A stretch of DNA of 64,000 bases. Source: Sphingomicrobium clamense (GTDB lineage Bacteria; Pseudomonadota; Alphaproteobacteria; Sphingomonadales; Sphingomonadaceae). The stretch spans positions 1,720,001 to 1,784,000 of the forward strand of contig NZ_JAHVAH010000001.1 in NCBI RefSeq assembly GCF_019264355.1, given 5' to 3'. The position numbers and the translations under genes are program-made. Below the pieces are notes generated by a model. It did no database searches. It had not been told where the DNA came from and saw only the letters and a program-made list of their open reading frames with translations. Positions 17,895 through 26,837 of this stretch are shown in pieces; within the stretch, counting starts at the first letter, position 1, and each line of letters starts with the position of its first letter.

Positions 17895-20800
17895 TAATCC
17901 TTTGAAATGCGCGCGTTGGCGCCGACCCGGCCAAGCGAGCTGACCGTGGCCAAGATCGAGAGCCAGCGCGTGACGCGATATTCGAGCTGCGTCGCCGTAT
18001 AGTCGTCGCCGTCGGTGATCACCTCGACATAGAGACGCCGGGTAATGTTCTTGCCTGCGGCGATGCTGGTCCCCTGCCCCGTCGCGACATCCGCCGGGAG
18101 GATGCGTAGCCGGTCGAGCCCGACGGCGTTGCGCAGCGCATTGATCGGGTCGAGCCCCCCGCCGCCGCCCTGAAGCGAGGCGACCGCCGCGGCCAGCTGC
18201 ACCGCTTCGGCCGCCGACAAATTGGTGATCGAGGTGCCGAACAGGATGCGCGACAGCAATTCGTCTTCGGGCAGCGCGGGCACGCTGGTGAAGCGGATGC
18301 GCGGGTTCGCGCCCGTTCCCTCGACGTTGACCGTCGCCGACAGGCCCGACACGTCGGCGTCCGCCTCGATATCGAGCAGCGGATCGGGCGGGCTCTCGCT
18401 GCGGAAGCGTATGAGGCCGTTCTGCAGCCGGAAATTACGCCCTGCAAAGTCATAATCGCCGCGAATGAGCCGCGCCTCGCCGCGCATGCGCGGATCGTCA
18501 AGCGTCCCGCCAATGGCAAGGTCGGTGCTCCATTCGCTCTCGATCCCGAGACCGCGCACCGCGAGTGGGCCACCGGTCACGTCGACGTCGAGCCGCCACG
18601 GCACCAGCTGCTGGCGCGTGATGAGCTGGCCGGGCGGCGTACCGCGTTCGACAACATCGAGCCTCGGCACTGCCGCGACGGTTCCTGCCGTTCCCAACCG
18701 GAAACGCCCGTCGACCAGGTCGACGTCGCCCGAAATCGTCCCGCCATTGCCGTCGGAGCGGATGCGCAGCGGGCCGGTGACGGTCGCGGCGATATCGTCG
18801 CGGTCGAGCAACTTGGCACGGTCGGCCTGGAAATCCATTTCGATCCCGATTGCGCCACCTGCAAAGTCGAGCGCGCCCGACCCGCTGACCGATCCGCCGC
18901 CCGGCGTGGTGCCGGCAATACCGCTTAAGGTAAGGCGCGATCCGGAGAAGCGCCCGTCGCCGCGCAGATTTTCGACCACCGTGCCCGAGACAGGGCTTTC
19001 GATCCGCGCACCCTCGGTCGACAGCCGTCCGGCAATGCGCGGGACGAGCAGCGAACCGCGGACATCGACGCCCGCTTCGAGCGGGCCGGTGAGGTCGAAC
19101 AGTTCGAAGCCCGACAGACGCCATAACGCGTCTGCAGGGCCGTCATAACGAAGCTGCGCGAGGAGCGGCGAAGCCATCAACTGGCCGGGGAGCCCGCCGC
19201 GCCCATTGAGCCGGATACGCGCCTGCGCCCTGCCCACCGTCTCACCGTCGAGTGCGGCGACCGCGCGGAAGCCCGCAATACCTTTGTCGAGCCGACCGCG
19301 CAGCGCAACATCGATCGGCTGCGATGCCGTCAGCAGTCCGGACCGGGTCAGGCCCCTGACCTTTAGATCGACCTCGCCACTCGGCTGCGCGCCGAGGTCG
19401 AGATCGATGCTCCCGTCGGCTGTGCCACCCAGTTCGATCTCGGCATCGACAAGGTCGAAAATTCGCAGCGGCATGCGCTTCAGCTCGGCCGCGAAACGGG
19501 GGACCGGTCCAAGTTGTCCGGATACCGTCGCGCTCCCGCGACCGTAAGTCAGGCTGGTCGCCTGGAGACGCCAGTTGCCGTCCGCATCGGCGACGAGGAT
19601 GGCGGGCGACGTCAGCTCGAGCGCATCGCCCTCAAGGTTGCCCTCGGCGCCGATGGTAATGCGATCGGGCGCGAGCGTGCCCGACAAGACGAGATCGAAG
19701 TCGGCCCCGCGCTGGCCTTCCATCTGCGCATCGAAACTCCCGCGCCCGTTGGCATAACGTACCGACGCGTCGAGCCTCGTCACGTCGAGCCCGCCAATGT
19801 CGGCGCGGCGGGTCGCGATCCGGCCCTGCGCCTGGAGACCGCCGTCACCGCCGAGCAGGATCACGGCGTCGACATCCCCGTCGGCGAATTGCATCGGCGG
19901 TGGGCCAGGGAAATTGGCGTCATCGAGCGTCAATTCGAGGGCAATTCGCTGCTGGCCATCGCCGACCGGCGCAATCGCGATCGTCCCGCCAATCTCGCCC
20001 CCCGCCAGCCGCAGCGTGCCGTCCAGCCCGCCCTCGACGATATTCAGCCGTCCGCTGCCCTCGCTCCCCGCGAGGCGGAGCGAGGCGATATCGACGGCGC
20101 CCTGCCGGCCTTCGGGCAAGAGGATCGCGCCTTCGCTTGCGAAGGGACCGAAGCGCGATTGGCCCTCCGCCTCATAGAGAAAGCCGTTTTCGTCGGGCGT
20201 CAGGTCGAGCGTGACGTCGCGCAGGCCTAGCGCCTCGTTGGGCGCGGCCAATTGCAGCAAAATCGTCGGCCGCGTGAGCTCCCCGTCGAGCGTCAAGATC
20301 ACGGGCCCATAATCGTCATGCGTGCCTTCCGCCTCGAACGCGAATGTCCCGTCGGCGCGCCGTCGACCGCTGCCCGACAGCGAAAGCTTGGGCGCCTCGA
20401 TCGACAAATTGTCGAAGCGCAGTTCGCCCCCCGGACCCTGCGCGATGCGCGTCTCGATCACCGGATTACCGCCAGCGATTCCCGCAAGGAATTCATTGTC
20501 GAACCGCGTGACCTCCGCCCGCGCTCGGCCGCGGAAACCGCGTTCGTCGAGGTCGAGATCGGCGGTCACGTCGACCCGGCCCAGTCCGGGAATTTCATAT
20601 CCCGGCAGCCGCCCGTCGAGCGCGACCGCGGTGGCTCCCGTGGCCAGGTCGACCAGCACGTCGAGTGTCCCGGACAGGCGGCGGGTGCGATACTGCAAGT
20701 CGTCGCCCCGCAGCTGCGAATCGGACCACATGAGAATGCCGCGCACCTCGAGATTCTGGAGGATCTTCTCGACCTGCGGCCCCGCGCCTGTCACCCGCCG

Positions 20801-22033
20801 TGCCGAGAAGGTCAGCGGAATGCGCCGCGGCAGCCGCGACCAGTTGCCCTGCCCGTCGGCCTGCGCGTCGATCAGCGTCGTCCCGTCGACCGAGAGGCGC
20901 GGCGCGGTGGCCCGATAAGCGAAGCGTACCGTGTCGAAGGCCCCGTCGAGCGTGAGAGACAGCCGCACCGGCGCGCCGCTTGCCTGCGCGATCAGCGCGG
21001 AGGGTCGCTTGAGCTCGGCACCGATGGCGAGATCGACGAACCGCTCGGCGGCAAGGTCGACCGCTCCATCGGCGACCAGCGACAGCGCGTTCCCCGAAAG
21101 GCGGACATTACCCGAATAGAGCTGCCCGCCCTGCGCCACGTCCGCCTCGATCCGGGAATCGCCGGCCAGCAGGGTTGCCGCGGTGCCGGACAGGAAGGGC
21201 GCCGCGCGCACCGTGCCTTCGATCCCGTAGCGCCCGTCGGCCGCGCGCAGGTCCAGGTCGGCGACTGTCTCGTCGCCGAGCGTCATGTTCGCGGCTCCGG
21301 CCCAGTCGGACCAGCTTCCCTTGCCCTCGATCCGCGCCGTCACGGCTTCGTCGACGCCGAGCAGCGTCGGGATCAGCCCGTCACCCGGTGCCTCGGCGAC
21401 CAGCGAAAGATCGAGCCGGTCGGCGTCGGGCGCCGCATCGAGCCCCAGCCGTACGCTATCGCCACCGTCGAGCGCGGCATCGAGACGCGCCAACGCGCGC
21501 CCCGCGCGGATTGTTAGCGCGCCCTCGACCGACCCACTGCGCGCCGTTCCAGTGACCTCTTTTTCGACGACCAGCCGGTCGATCGCGAGCCGCCCGATGT
21601 GGATGTCGAAGGCCGGCAGGATCGGCTTGTCTTCATTGGAAGGCGTGGTCCTGGGAAGTCGCAGCAGGGTCACCTGCGGCGACTCCAGCCGGTCGATATG
21701 CAGCTTGTCGTAGAGCCAGGCCGTCGGCGCCCAATCGACCTGGATTTCGGGCGATGTCAGGAACACGCCTTCGGGATCGTGTAGCTCGACATTGCGCAGC
21801 ACCATCTCGTTATAGATCGACCCGTCGATCCGCCCGATCTTGGCGCGCAGGCCGCCGCCAAGGTCACGCTCCTCGATCCGGTCGATCAGGAAACGATGGC
21901 CGGGGCCCGTATCGATGAAGACGAGCGCGCCTGCGACGAGACCGAGAATGACGATCAGCGCGACGAGGATCTCGTTGCCGATCCGCCGCTTGAGGCTCTT
22001 GCGTTTGGGCAGCGCGGGGTCGCGTTCGGCCAT
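17891..22033 (-). CDS. tamB: TamB-like translocation and assembly module protein (DUF490)
   Basis: Very long protein of 1380 residues with one N-terminal membrane anchor (about residues 22-42) and a periplasmic remainder made of repetitive beta-strand segments, as in the AsmA/TamB group that forms a lipid-conducting groove. The C-terminal about 340 residues form the TamB (DUF490) domain, with GLARFxxxR-like and LSRILFGTSITNLSAAEAVQLAAAVASL elements. It works with TamA in outer-membrane protein insertion or phospholipid transport to the outer membrane. The ATG shares its A with the TGA of tamA (TGATG), so the pair is translationally coupled. A longer upstream frame lies inside tamA and is rejected. 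Confidence 0.92.
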   Translation of the reverse strand: MAERDPALPKRKSLKRRIGNEILVALIVILGLVAGALVFIDTGPGHRFLIDRIEERDLGGGLRAKIGRIDGSIYNEMVLRNVELHDPEGVFLTSPEIQVDWAPTAWLYDKLHIDRLESPQVTLLRLPRTTPSNEDKPILPAFDIHIGRLAIDRLVVEKEVTGTARSGSVEGALTIRAGRALARLDAALDGGDSVRLGLDAAPDADRLDLSLVAEAPGDGLIPTLLGVDEAVTARIEGKGSWSDWAGAANMTLGDETVADLDLRAADGRYGIEGTVRAAPFLSGTAATLLAGDSRIEADVAQGGQLYSGNVRLSGNALSLVADGAVDLAAERFVDLAIGAELKRPSALIAQASGAPVRLSLTLDGAFDTVRFAYRATAPRLSVDGTTLIDAQADGQGNWSRLPRRIPLTFSARRVTGAGPQVEKILQNLEVRGILMWSDSQLRGDDLQYRTRRLSGTLDVLVDLATGATAVALDGRLPGYEIPGLGRVDVTADLDLDERGFRGRARAEVTRFDNEFLAGIAGGNPVIETRIAQGPGGELRFDNLSIEAPKLSLSGSGRRRADGTFAFEAEGTHDDYGPVILTLDGELTRPTILLQLAAPNEALGLRDVTLDLTPDENGFLYEAEGQSRFGPFASEGAILLPEGRQGAVDIASLRLAGSEGSGRLNIVEGGLDGTLRLAGGEIGGTIAIAPVGDGQQRIALELTLDDANFPGPPPMQFADGDVDAVILLGGDGGLQAQGRIATRRADIGGLDVTRLDASVRYANGRGSFDAQMEGQRGADFDLVLSGTLAPDRITIGAEGNLEGDALELTSPAILVADADGNWRLQATSLTYGRGSATVSGQLGPVPRFAAELKRMPLRIFDLVDAEIELGGTADGSIDLDLGAQPSGEVDLKVRGLTRSGLLTASQPIDVALRGRLDKGIAGFRAVAALDGETVGRAQARIRLNGRGGLPGQLMASPLLAQLRYDGPADALWRLSGFELFDLTGPLEAGVDVRGSLLVPRIAGRLSTEGARIESPVSGTVVENLRGDGRFSGSRLTLSGIAGTTPGGGSVSGSGALDFAGGAIGIEMDFQADRAKLLDRDDIAATVTGPLRIRSDGNGGTISGDVDLVDGRFRLGTAGTVAAVPRLDVVERGTPPGQLITRQQLVPWRLDVDVTGGPLAVRGLGIESEWSTDLAIGGTLDDPRMRGEARLIRGDYDFAGRNFRLQNGLIRFRSESPPDPLLDIEADADVSGLSATVNVEGTGANPRIRFTSVPALPEDELLSRILFGTSITNLSAAEAVQLAAAVASLQGGGGGLDPINALRNAVGLDRLRILPADVATGQGTSIAAGKNITRRLYVEVITDGDDYTATQLEYRVTRWLSILATVSSLGRVGANARISKDY

Positions 22034-24027
22034 CAGAAGGCCTGCCCCAGGCTGACGACCACCGCGATGCGACTGTCGCCCTCCTGCCGATTGATCGGCG
22101 TCCCGACGTCGAGCCGGATGGGCCCGAAGCTGGAATAATAACGCGCACCGACGCCGACCCCGAACTGCCAGTCGCGCGTGCCCGGCCACGGTCCCGACGA
22201 CAGGCGCCCTGCATCGATAAACGGGACAATCCCGAATTGACGGTCCGCGCCGAAGCGATAGCGCGCCTCGAGCGAGAACTCGGTCAGCGAGCGTCCGCCG
22301 ATCGGGTCGCCGACCACGTCTTTCGGGCCAAGCTGCTGATAGCCATAGCCACGTACCGAGCTGCCGCCGCCGGCATAGAAGCGCCGCGACGGGGCGATAT
22401 TGTCCCGCACAGCGCCCCAGATCGTCGCGACCTTGGCGCGGCCGGCAATGACGAGATTTTCGTTGGCGGGCCAGTAGGCGCTACCCTCGACTTCGGCGCG
22501 GAGGTAGGTCTCGCGCGTGCCAGCCTCGATCTGGTCTCCCGCCAATGTGAACGTGTCGAGCTCGACGCTGAGCTCGGGCGAAAGGCGTCCGCCGAGCCGG
22601 AACCCGCTGGTCGGGTCGAGCAAGCTGTCGGTGCCGTCGTAGCGCAGCGCCCCGCCGATTGCGGCGATGAAAAAGGCGCGTTCGAAGGTAAAATCGACAT
22701 CGGGCAAGCGGTCGCGCTCGTCCAGCGCAAGCATCTCGGCCTCGAGCGACCATACCCAAGGCTTCTGCCACAAGAAGTTGGTGACCCGTTCGACACCGGC
22801 GCCAAGGCCGACGAATTTCGACTGGTAGGCGTCGCGCTCGATATTGCCCGCGATCAGCTGCGCGGTCAGGATGCGGTCGCGCTGTTTCCAGTTGGACCGG
22901 CGGTACAGGACCCCCGCCCTTTGCTCCTGCGTCCCCACGACGCCCGTCAGCGTCAGCGCGCCTTCGGGATTGAAGAAGTTGCGATGCGTCCAGCTGGCTT
23001 CCGCGCGAAGGCCCTCGCCAGTCTGGAAACCCGCCGCCCCGGAGATGGTCCGCGGCGGCGCGGGCGAAAGGTTGATGTCGAGATCGACCACTCCATCCTC
23101 GACATTCTCGACAATCTCGATGTCGCCGATCAGGCCGGTCTGGATCAGGGCGCGACGCAGGTCGCCGACAAGCGTGCTGTCATAGGTGTCGCCCGGTTCG
23201 AAGCGGGCCAGCGTCGTGACGTGCTTGTCGGGAAATGGCGGCGCGCCGGACACCCGGATGGCCCCGAACTGCGCCTCGAGACCCGGATCGACGGGAAGCG
23301 TCAGGCTGGCCGATTGCGTGTCATGATCGATGACGATCTGCTGCTCGCCAATCTCGGCGAGCGCATAGCCGCGGCGCCCCATTGCGTCCTCGATGCGCGC
23401 GCGGGCGGCAATGACTTCCTCGGCGCGTACGGGGCCGCCTTCGCGAATGCCGAAGATGGCGCGCAGCGCGCTGGCCTCTTCGGCGCCGGTCGCCTCGATA
23501 CCGGGCAGCGCCACCGTCTCGAACCGATAGACTGGCCCTGCCTCGACCTCTAGGGTGACCAGTATCCAGCCCTCGTGCGCGCGGGTGCGCGGCGTGACGG
23601 TGGCGGCGTAATAGCCCTCGGCGCGCATCAGTTCGGCGAGGATCAACGCATCGGCCTGCGCACGGCGGTCGACTTGCGAAACGGTTTCCGCTTCGCCGTC
23701 GCCTTGCTCGAGATTGGAGAGGCCGTCGAAGGCGCTGCGAATATCCCCATCGACCGCATCGGGAACGCCGGTTAGCGTGATGGTGTAGCGCGGCGTGCCG
23801 GGCTCTACCGGCGCAGGCGCGGCGTCAGGGTTGCCGTCGATCGCGATCGCGTCCGGCCGTTCGTCGCCGGGCGCTTCGGGCCAGGCGATGCCGAGGTCGG
23901 GCAATTCCTCAAGGTCGGATAGAGGATCGGTTTCCTGTGCGAGCGCGGCTGTAGGATCGAGCCATAGCGCGGCCCCGCACAGAAACCATGCGTGACGCAT
24001 GGACAAAACGCCCGACCCGCGAACCAT
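22033..24027 (-). CDS. tamA: TamA outer-membrane protein (BamA/Omp85 superfamily)
   Basis: Protein of 664 residues with a signal peptide (AWFLCGAALWLDPTAALAQ). An acidic linker is followed by POTRA domains (about residues 80-345) and a C-terminal 16-strand Omp85 barrel (about 355-664) with the signatures SRRFYAGGGSSVRGYGYQQLGP (lid-lock loop, shown in part as GGGSSVRGY) and a terminal Phe (SLGQAF). It partners TamB in outer-membrane assembly. A second in-frame Met at 24000 gives a more typical signal peptide and may be the true start; the listed start is the longer form. Confidence 0.92.
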   Translation of the reverse strand: MVRGSGVLSMRHAWFLCGAALWLDPTAALAQETDPLSDLEELPDLGIAWPEAPGDERPDAIAIDGNPDAAPAPVEPGTPRYTITLTGVPDAVDGDIRSAFDGLSNLEQGDGEAETVSQVDRRAQADALILAELMRAEGYYAATVTPRTRAHEGWILVTLEVEAGPVYRFETVALPGIEATGAEEASALRAIFGIREGGPVRAEEVIAARARIEDAMGRRGYALAEIGEQQIVIDHDTQSASLTLPVDPGLEAQFGAIRVSGAPPFPDKHVTTLARFEPGDTYDSTLVGDLRRALIQTGLIGDIEIVENVEDGVVDLDINLSPAPPRTISGAAGFQTGEGLRAEASWTHRNFFNPEGALTLTGVVGTQEQRAGVLYRRSNWKQRDRILTAQLIAGNIERDAYQSKFVGLGAGVERVTNFLWQKPWVWSLEAEMLALDERDRLPDVDFTFERAFFIAAIGGALRYDGTDSLLDPTSGFRLGGRLSPELSVELDTFTLAGDQIEAGTRETYLRAEVEGSAYWPANENLVIAGRAKVATIWGAVRDNIAPSRRFYAGGGSSVRGYGYQQLGPKDVVGDPIGGRSLTEFSLEARYRFGADRQFGIVPFIDAGRLSSGPWPGTRDWQFGVGVGARYYSSFGPIRLDVGTPINRQEGDSRIAVVVSLGQAF

Positions 24028-24070
24028 AAGGAGGCGAGCCTAGTCCGGCTTTGGACGGCGTGAAAGCTCT

Positions 24071-24280
24071 TTAGTGGATCGTGCCCGCGGCTTCGCGATC
24101 GCCCAACGCGACGATCAGCCGTTCGATCTGCCGCCAGTGGCAGTAGCGGATGACGTTGCCGTTGGCGCGGCTGGTTTCGGCACGCGCGGCCGCTTCATAG
24201 CCGGCATCCTCCCCGAAGATGGAGATGAGCTGGGTGGCGTCGTCGACCGCTTGGGGGCCGGAAATGAAGGGCGTGTCCAT
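24071..24280 (-). CDS. Conserved small hypothetical protein
   Basis: Protein of 69 residues, MDTPFISGPQAVDDATQLIS..., with a predicted helical pattern and a conserved-looking CHWRQIERLIVAL segment and short GTIH end. Similar small proteins with a WRQIERLI motif are recalled from sphingomonads, where they have no assigned role. No signal peptide or membrane segment. It is followed on the same strand by nothing before tamA, 43 bp away. Confidence 0.65.
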   Translation of the reverse strand: MDTPFISGPQAVDDATQLISIFGEDAGYEAAARAETSRANGNVIRYCHWRQIERLIVALGDREAAGTIH

Positions 24281-24355
24281 GACCCACCCTTTAACCCCGC
24301 GGCGATTGCATCATCGCCAACGGTCATGATCAACGCCGCGGTAACCATGAAAATT

Positions 24356-24538
24356 TCAGTCGAGCTTGCGCCCCGCCCAGAGCACGCGTCCCACGATGTC
24401 GAGATCGGCAGGCGAGCGGTCGGGCCAGTCGGGATAGGAAGGATTGTCCGGCCATGTCGTGATCGACGTCGTCATGCCGCAATCGCCGGTGATCGAAAAA
24501 GACGGGTCGGTCGTGATCGACCCCGAAGCTCTGACCAT
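24356..24538 (-). pseudogene. Remnant of an S24/LexA-type repressor C-terminus
   Basis: The last about 35 residues (DNPSYPDWPDRSPADLDIVGRVLWAGRKL) match the C-terminal end of S24 peptidase-like phage repressors, where the DNPxYP and VGRVxWxGR elements are standard. The N-terminal helix-turn-helix, the Ser-Lys catalytic dyad region and most of the protease fold are missing, and the next gene begins 12 bp upstream. It is best read as a decayed gene. The opposite strand has a 26-codon open frame here, judged to be a shadow. Confidence 0.5.
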
Positions 24539-24550
24539 CCGCTCGGACGA

Positions 24551-25123
24551 CTAGCCCTTGTCCGAGCGCAACCCCTTCAACGCGGCCGCGAGGGCATCGC
24601 TGGCATCGGGCACCAGCTCGGGACCACCGGGCGCCGGGGGGCGCGGCCCCTCGCCAGCCGCAAGATGCGCGTCGATGCGCGCCTTGATCTTGGCCGGGTC
24701 GCCGCGACCGCCGCGCTCGCCCCCGAACAGGGCGACGACGCGATTGTCGTCGCGCGGTAGCGGGTCGTCGAGCAGCAGCACGTCTTCGTCGACGTCATGC
24801 TCGGCCGCGGGCGCGGCAAGCGCGTCGAAAGCCGACGCAATCCGCTGCTGCGCGTCGGCGACCGCCGTTGGGGCGGGTTGATCGAGCAACAGCTCTTCGG
24901 GTTCCTGGAACTCGGGAAGCGGCAGCGGCTCGAGCGCGATCGGGCGCGTGCGGCCGCCAGACCCCACCCGCTTCATCAGCGCAAGAACACCGACAAAGCC
25001 GACACCGCCTGCGGCCACGGGCGCGAGGGGCGAGCCGACCAGCATGGCGCAGCACCAGCCGCTGGCTCCGCCGGCGATGGCCGAGGTGCCGTAATCAAGC
25101 AGTGATTCGAACCGTTTTTCCAT
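24551..25123 (-). CDS. Hypothetical membrane-anchored protein of sphingomonads
   Basis: Protein of 190 residues. Two short hydrophobic stretches near the N-terminus (about residues 15-50: AGGASGWCCAMLVGSPLAPVAAGGVGFVGVLALM, named here only by ends) suggest a membrane hairpin. The rest is an acidic and Pro-rich linker (about 60-135) and a C-terminal helical part with DPAKIKARIDAHLA. It resembles uncharacterised sphingomonad proteins by layout only. It precedes the S24 remnant and is 34 bp downstream of the DJ-1/PfpI gene on the same strand. Function unknown. Confidence 0.65.
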   Translation of the reverse strand: MEKRFESLLDYGTSAIAGGASGWCCAMLVGSPLAPVAAGGVGFVGVLALMKRVGSGGRTRPIALEPLPLPEFQEPEELLLDQPAPTAVADAQQRIASAFDALAAPAAEHDVDEDVLLLDDPLPRDDNRVVALFGGERGGRGDPAKIKARIDAHLAAGEGPRPPAPGGPELVPDASDALAAALKGLRSDKG

Positions 25124-25157
25124 GCCGTCATCCTAGGGCGGACTGGTTGACCAATCC

Positions 25158-25694
25158 TTAGCCGCAAAGCGCCCTGGCGATGGCGGCGTTGAAATCGGGC
25201 ACATCCTCGGGCTGGCGCGAGGTGATGAGATTGCCGTCGACCACGACGCTACGATCGACTACCTCGCCGCCCGCATTGCGCAAATCGGTGCGGATCGAGG
25301 GCCAGCTGGTGACCGTCTTGCCGCGCACGATGTCGGCTTCGACCAGCAGCCACGGCCCGTGGCAGATCGCCGCGACCGGCTTGCCTGCCTCGTCGAAAGC
25401 GCGAATGAGCGCGACGGCGGTGTCATTGGTGCGCAGATGGTCGGGATTGATAACCCCACCGGGCAGCACGAGCGCGTCGTAATCGCCCGCGTCGACCTCT
25501 TCGATTTTCAGGTCGGGCTGGACCTTGATGGTCGGCTCGTCGGCCACGCGCGCCTGGATCGGCTGCAGGTCGGGTGCGGCGATCACGACCCTTGCGCCCG
25601 CCTTGGCAAGGTCGTCGCGCGGGCCGGTGAGCTCGACTTCCTCGAACCCGTCGCTCGCCATGATCAGCACGCTCTTGCCCGTCAAATCGTCCAT
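25158..25694 (-). CDS. DJ-1/PfpI family protein
   Basis: Cytoplasmic protein of 178 residues. It has the PfpI pattern: DGFEEVEL with the conserved Glu, YDALVLPGGVINPDHLR and the nucleophile elbow AAICHGPWLLVEA, where Cys is the active residue. Such proteins act as protein or nucleotide deglycases or chaperones in stress; a protease role is doubtful. The ATG at 25694 is preceded by an AGG at the right distance; an earlier in-frame start would add 23 residues without similarity. It is divergent from the topoisomerase IB gene. Confidence 0.85.
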   Translation of the reverse strand: MDDLTGKSVLIMASDGFEEVELTGPRDDLAKAGARVVIAAPDLQPIQARVADEPTIKVQPDLKIEEVDAGDYDALVLPGGVINPDHLRTNDTAVALIRAFDEAGKPVAAICHGPWLLVEADIVRGKTVTSWPSIRTDLRNAGGEVVDRSVVVDGNLITSRQPEDVPDFNAAIARALCG

Positions 25695-25761
25695 GAAATC
25701 CTGTCTCCGTCTGATGATCGCTCGTGGAACCGAACGCCCTGCCAGCGCTTCATGATCCGTC

Positions 25762-26805
25762 ATGCCCGCCGACTTGCGCCAATCGAACGATGAAGAACCC
25801 GGCTACTCACGCCGCCGGTTCGGCAAGGGGTTCGCCTTCTACGATGCGGGCGGACATAAGGTCGAGGACGAGGCGATCAAGAAGCGCCTGAACGCGCTTG
25901 CCGTGCCCCCCGCCTATCGCAACGTCTGGTATTGTCGCGACGAGAACGGGCATATCCAGGCGACCGGCTATGACGAGAAGGGCCGCAAGCAATATCGCTA
26001 TCATGACGAATATCGGCTTCACGCCGAGGCCGACAAGTTCGCGCGCACGGCCGAGTTCGGCAAGGCGCTGCCCAAGATCCGCAAGCGCGTGGCCAAGGAC
26101 CTGCGCAAGCGCAAGCTATCGCGCGAAACGGTCCTTGCTGCGGTGGTACGCCTGCTCGACACGGCGCATCTTAGAATCGGCAATCGCCGTTACGCGAAAG
26201 GGAATAAGAGCTTTGGCCTGACGACGCTTCGAGTGCGCCATGTCGAGCGGCTGAAAACGCGGCTGAAGGTCAACTTTCGCGGCAAGCACGGGGTCAAGCG
26301 CGACGTGACCATTACCGAACCCGCGCTGGTGCGCATCCTGTCGGAATGCCAGGACCTGCCGGGGCAGGAACTGTTCCAATATCTCGATGACAACGGAAAA
26401 CGCCGGACGATCGATAGCGCCGACGTGAACGACTATTTGCGCGCGATCAGCGGCACCGACTTCACCGCGAAGAAATTCCGCACGTGGGGCGCCTCGAAGC
26501 TGGCGATGGAGGAGATCCTGGCGGCGAAGAAGGAGCGGCGGCCCTTGTCGGTTGCCAACCTGATCGAACCGGTCGCCGAGGCGCTCGGCAATACGCCCGC
26601 GGTCACGCGCTCCTCCTATATCCACCCCTTGCTGGTCGAAGCCGTGAAAGCCGAGCCACTCGACCCGCTCAAGGGCAAGAAGCCGGTCAAGCGCAAGCGC
26701 CGCGGGCTGAGCAAGGCGGAAACGCAGCTGCTTGCCTTCCTCGACGGCGACAAAAAGAGCATGCGTCGTCGCCTGCTCAACGTGCTTCGGGTCGACCGCG
26801 GTTGA
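25762..26805 (+). CDS. DNA topoisomerase IB
   Basis: Monomeric poxvirus-type topoisomerase of 347 residues that relaxes supercoils by a 3'-phosphotyrosyl intermediate. The catalytic set is visible: Arg138 in LRIGNRRY, Lys175 in RGKHG, Arg240 in KKFRTWGAS and Tyr286 in TRSSYIHP. Asn277 stands where poxvirus enzymes have His, as is common in bacterial forms. A basic C-terminal tail (about 303-347) probably binds DNA. Its ATG lies 67 bp from the divergent DJ-1/PfpI start. Often found with stress genes; no regulator site is clear. Confidence 0.93.
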   Translation: MPADLRQSNDEEPGYSRRRFGKGFAFYDAGGHKVEDEAIKKRLNALAVPPAYRNVWYCRDENGHIQATGYDEKGRKQYRYHDEYRLHAEADKFARTAEFGKALPKIRKRVAKDLRKRKLSRETVLAAVVRLLDTAHLRIGNRRYAKGNKSFGLTTLRVRHVERLKTRLKVNFRGKHGVKRDVTITEPALVRILSECQDLPGQELFQYLDDNGKRRTIDSADVNDYLRAISGTDFTAKKFRTWGASKLAMEEILAAKKERRPLSVANLIEPVAEALGNTPAVTRSSYIHPLLVEAVKAEPLDPLKGKKPVKRKRRGLSKAETQLLAFLDGDKKSMRRRLLNVLRVDRG

Positions 26806-26837
26806 ACTTGCGCGCTTGTGCCCCCATTGAGGAGCGC

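Noticed and set aside
20252..21517. Forward frame of 421 residues opposite tamB
   Set aside because: Antisense of the TamB periplasmic repeats; very high Arg and Pro content and no start signal.
25726..25750. Possible EcfG stress promoter (GGAAC) before the topoisomerase IB gene
   Set aside because: The GGAAC is present but the expected CGTT at 16-17 bases is missing (GCTT/CTTC instead).
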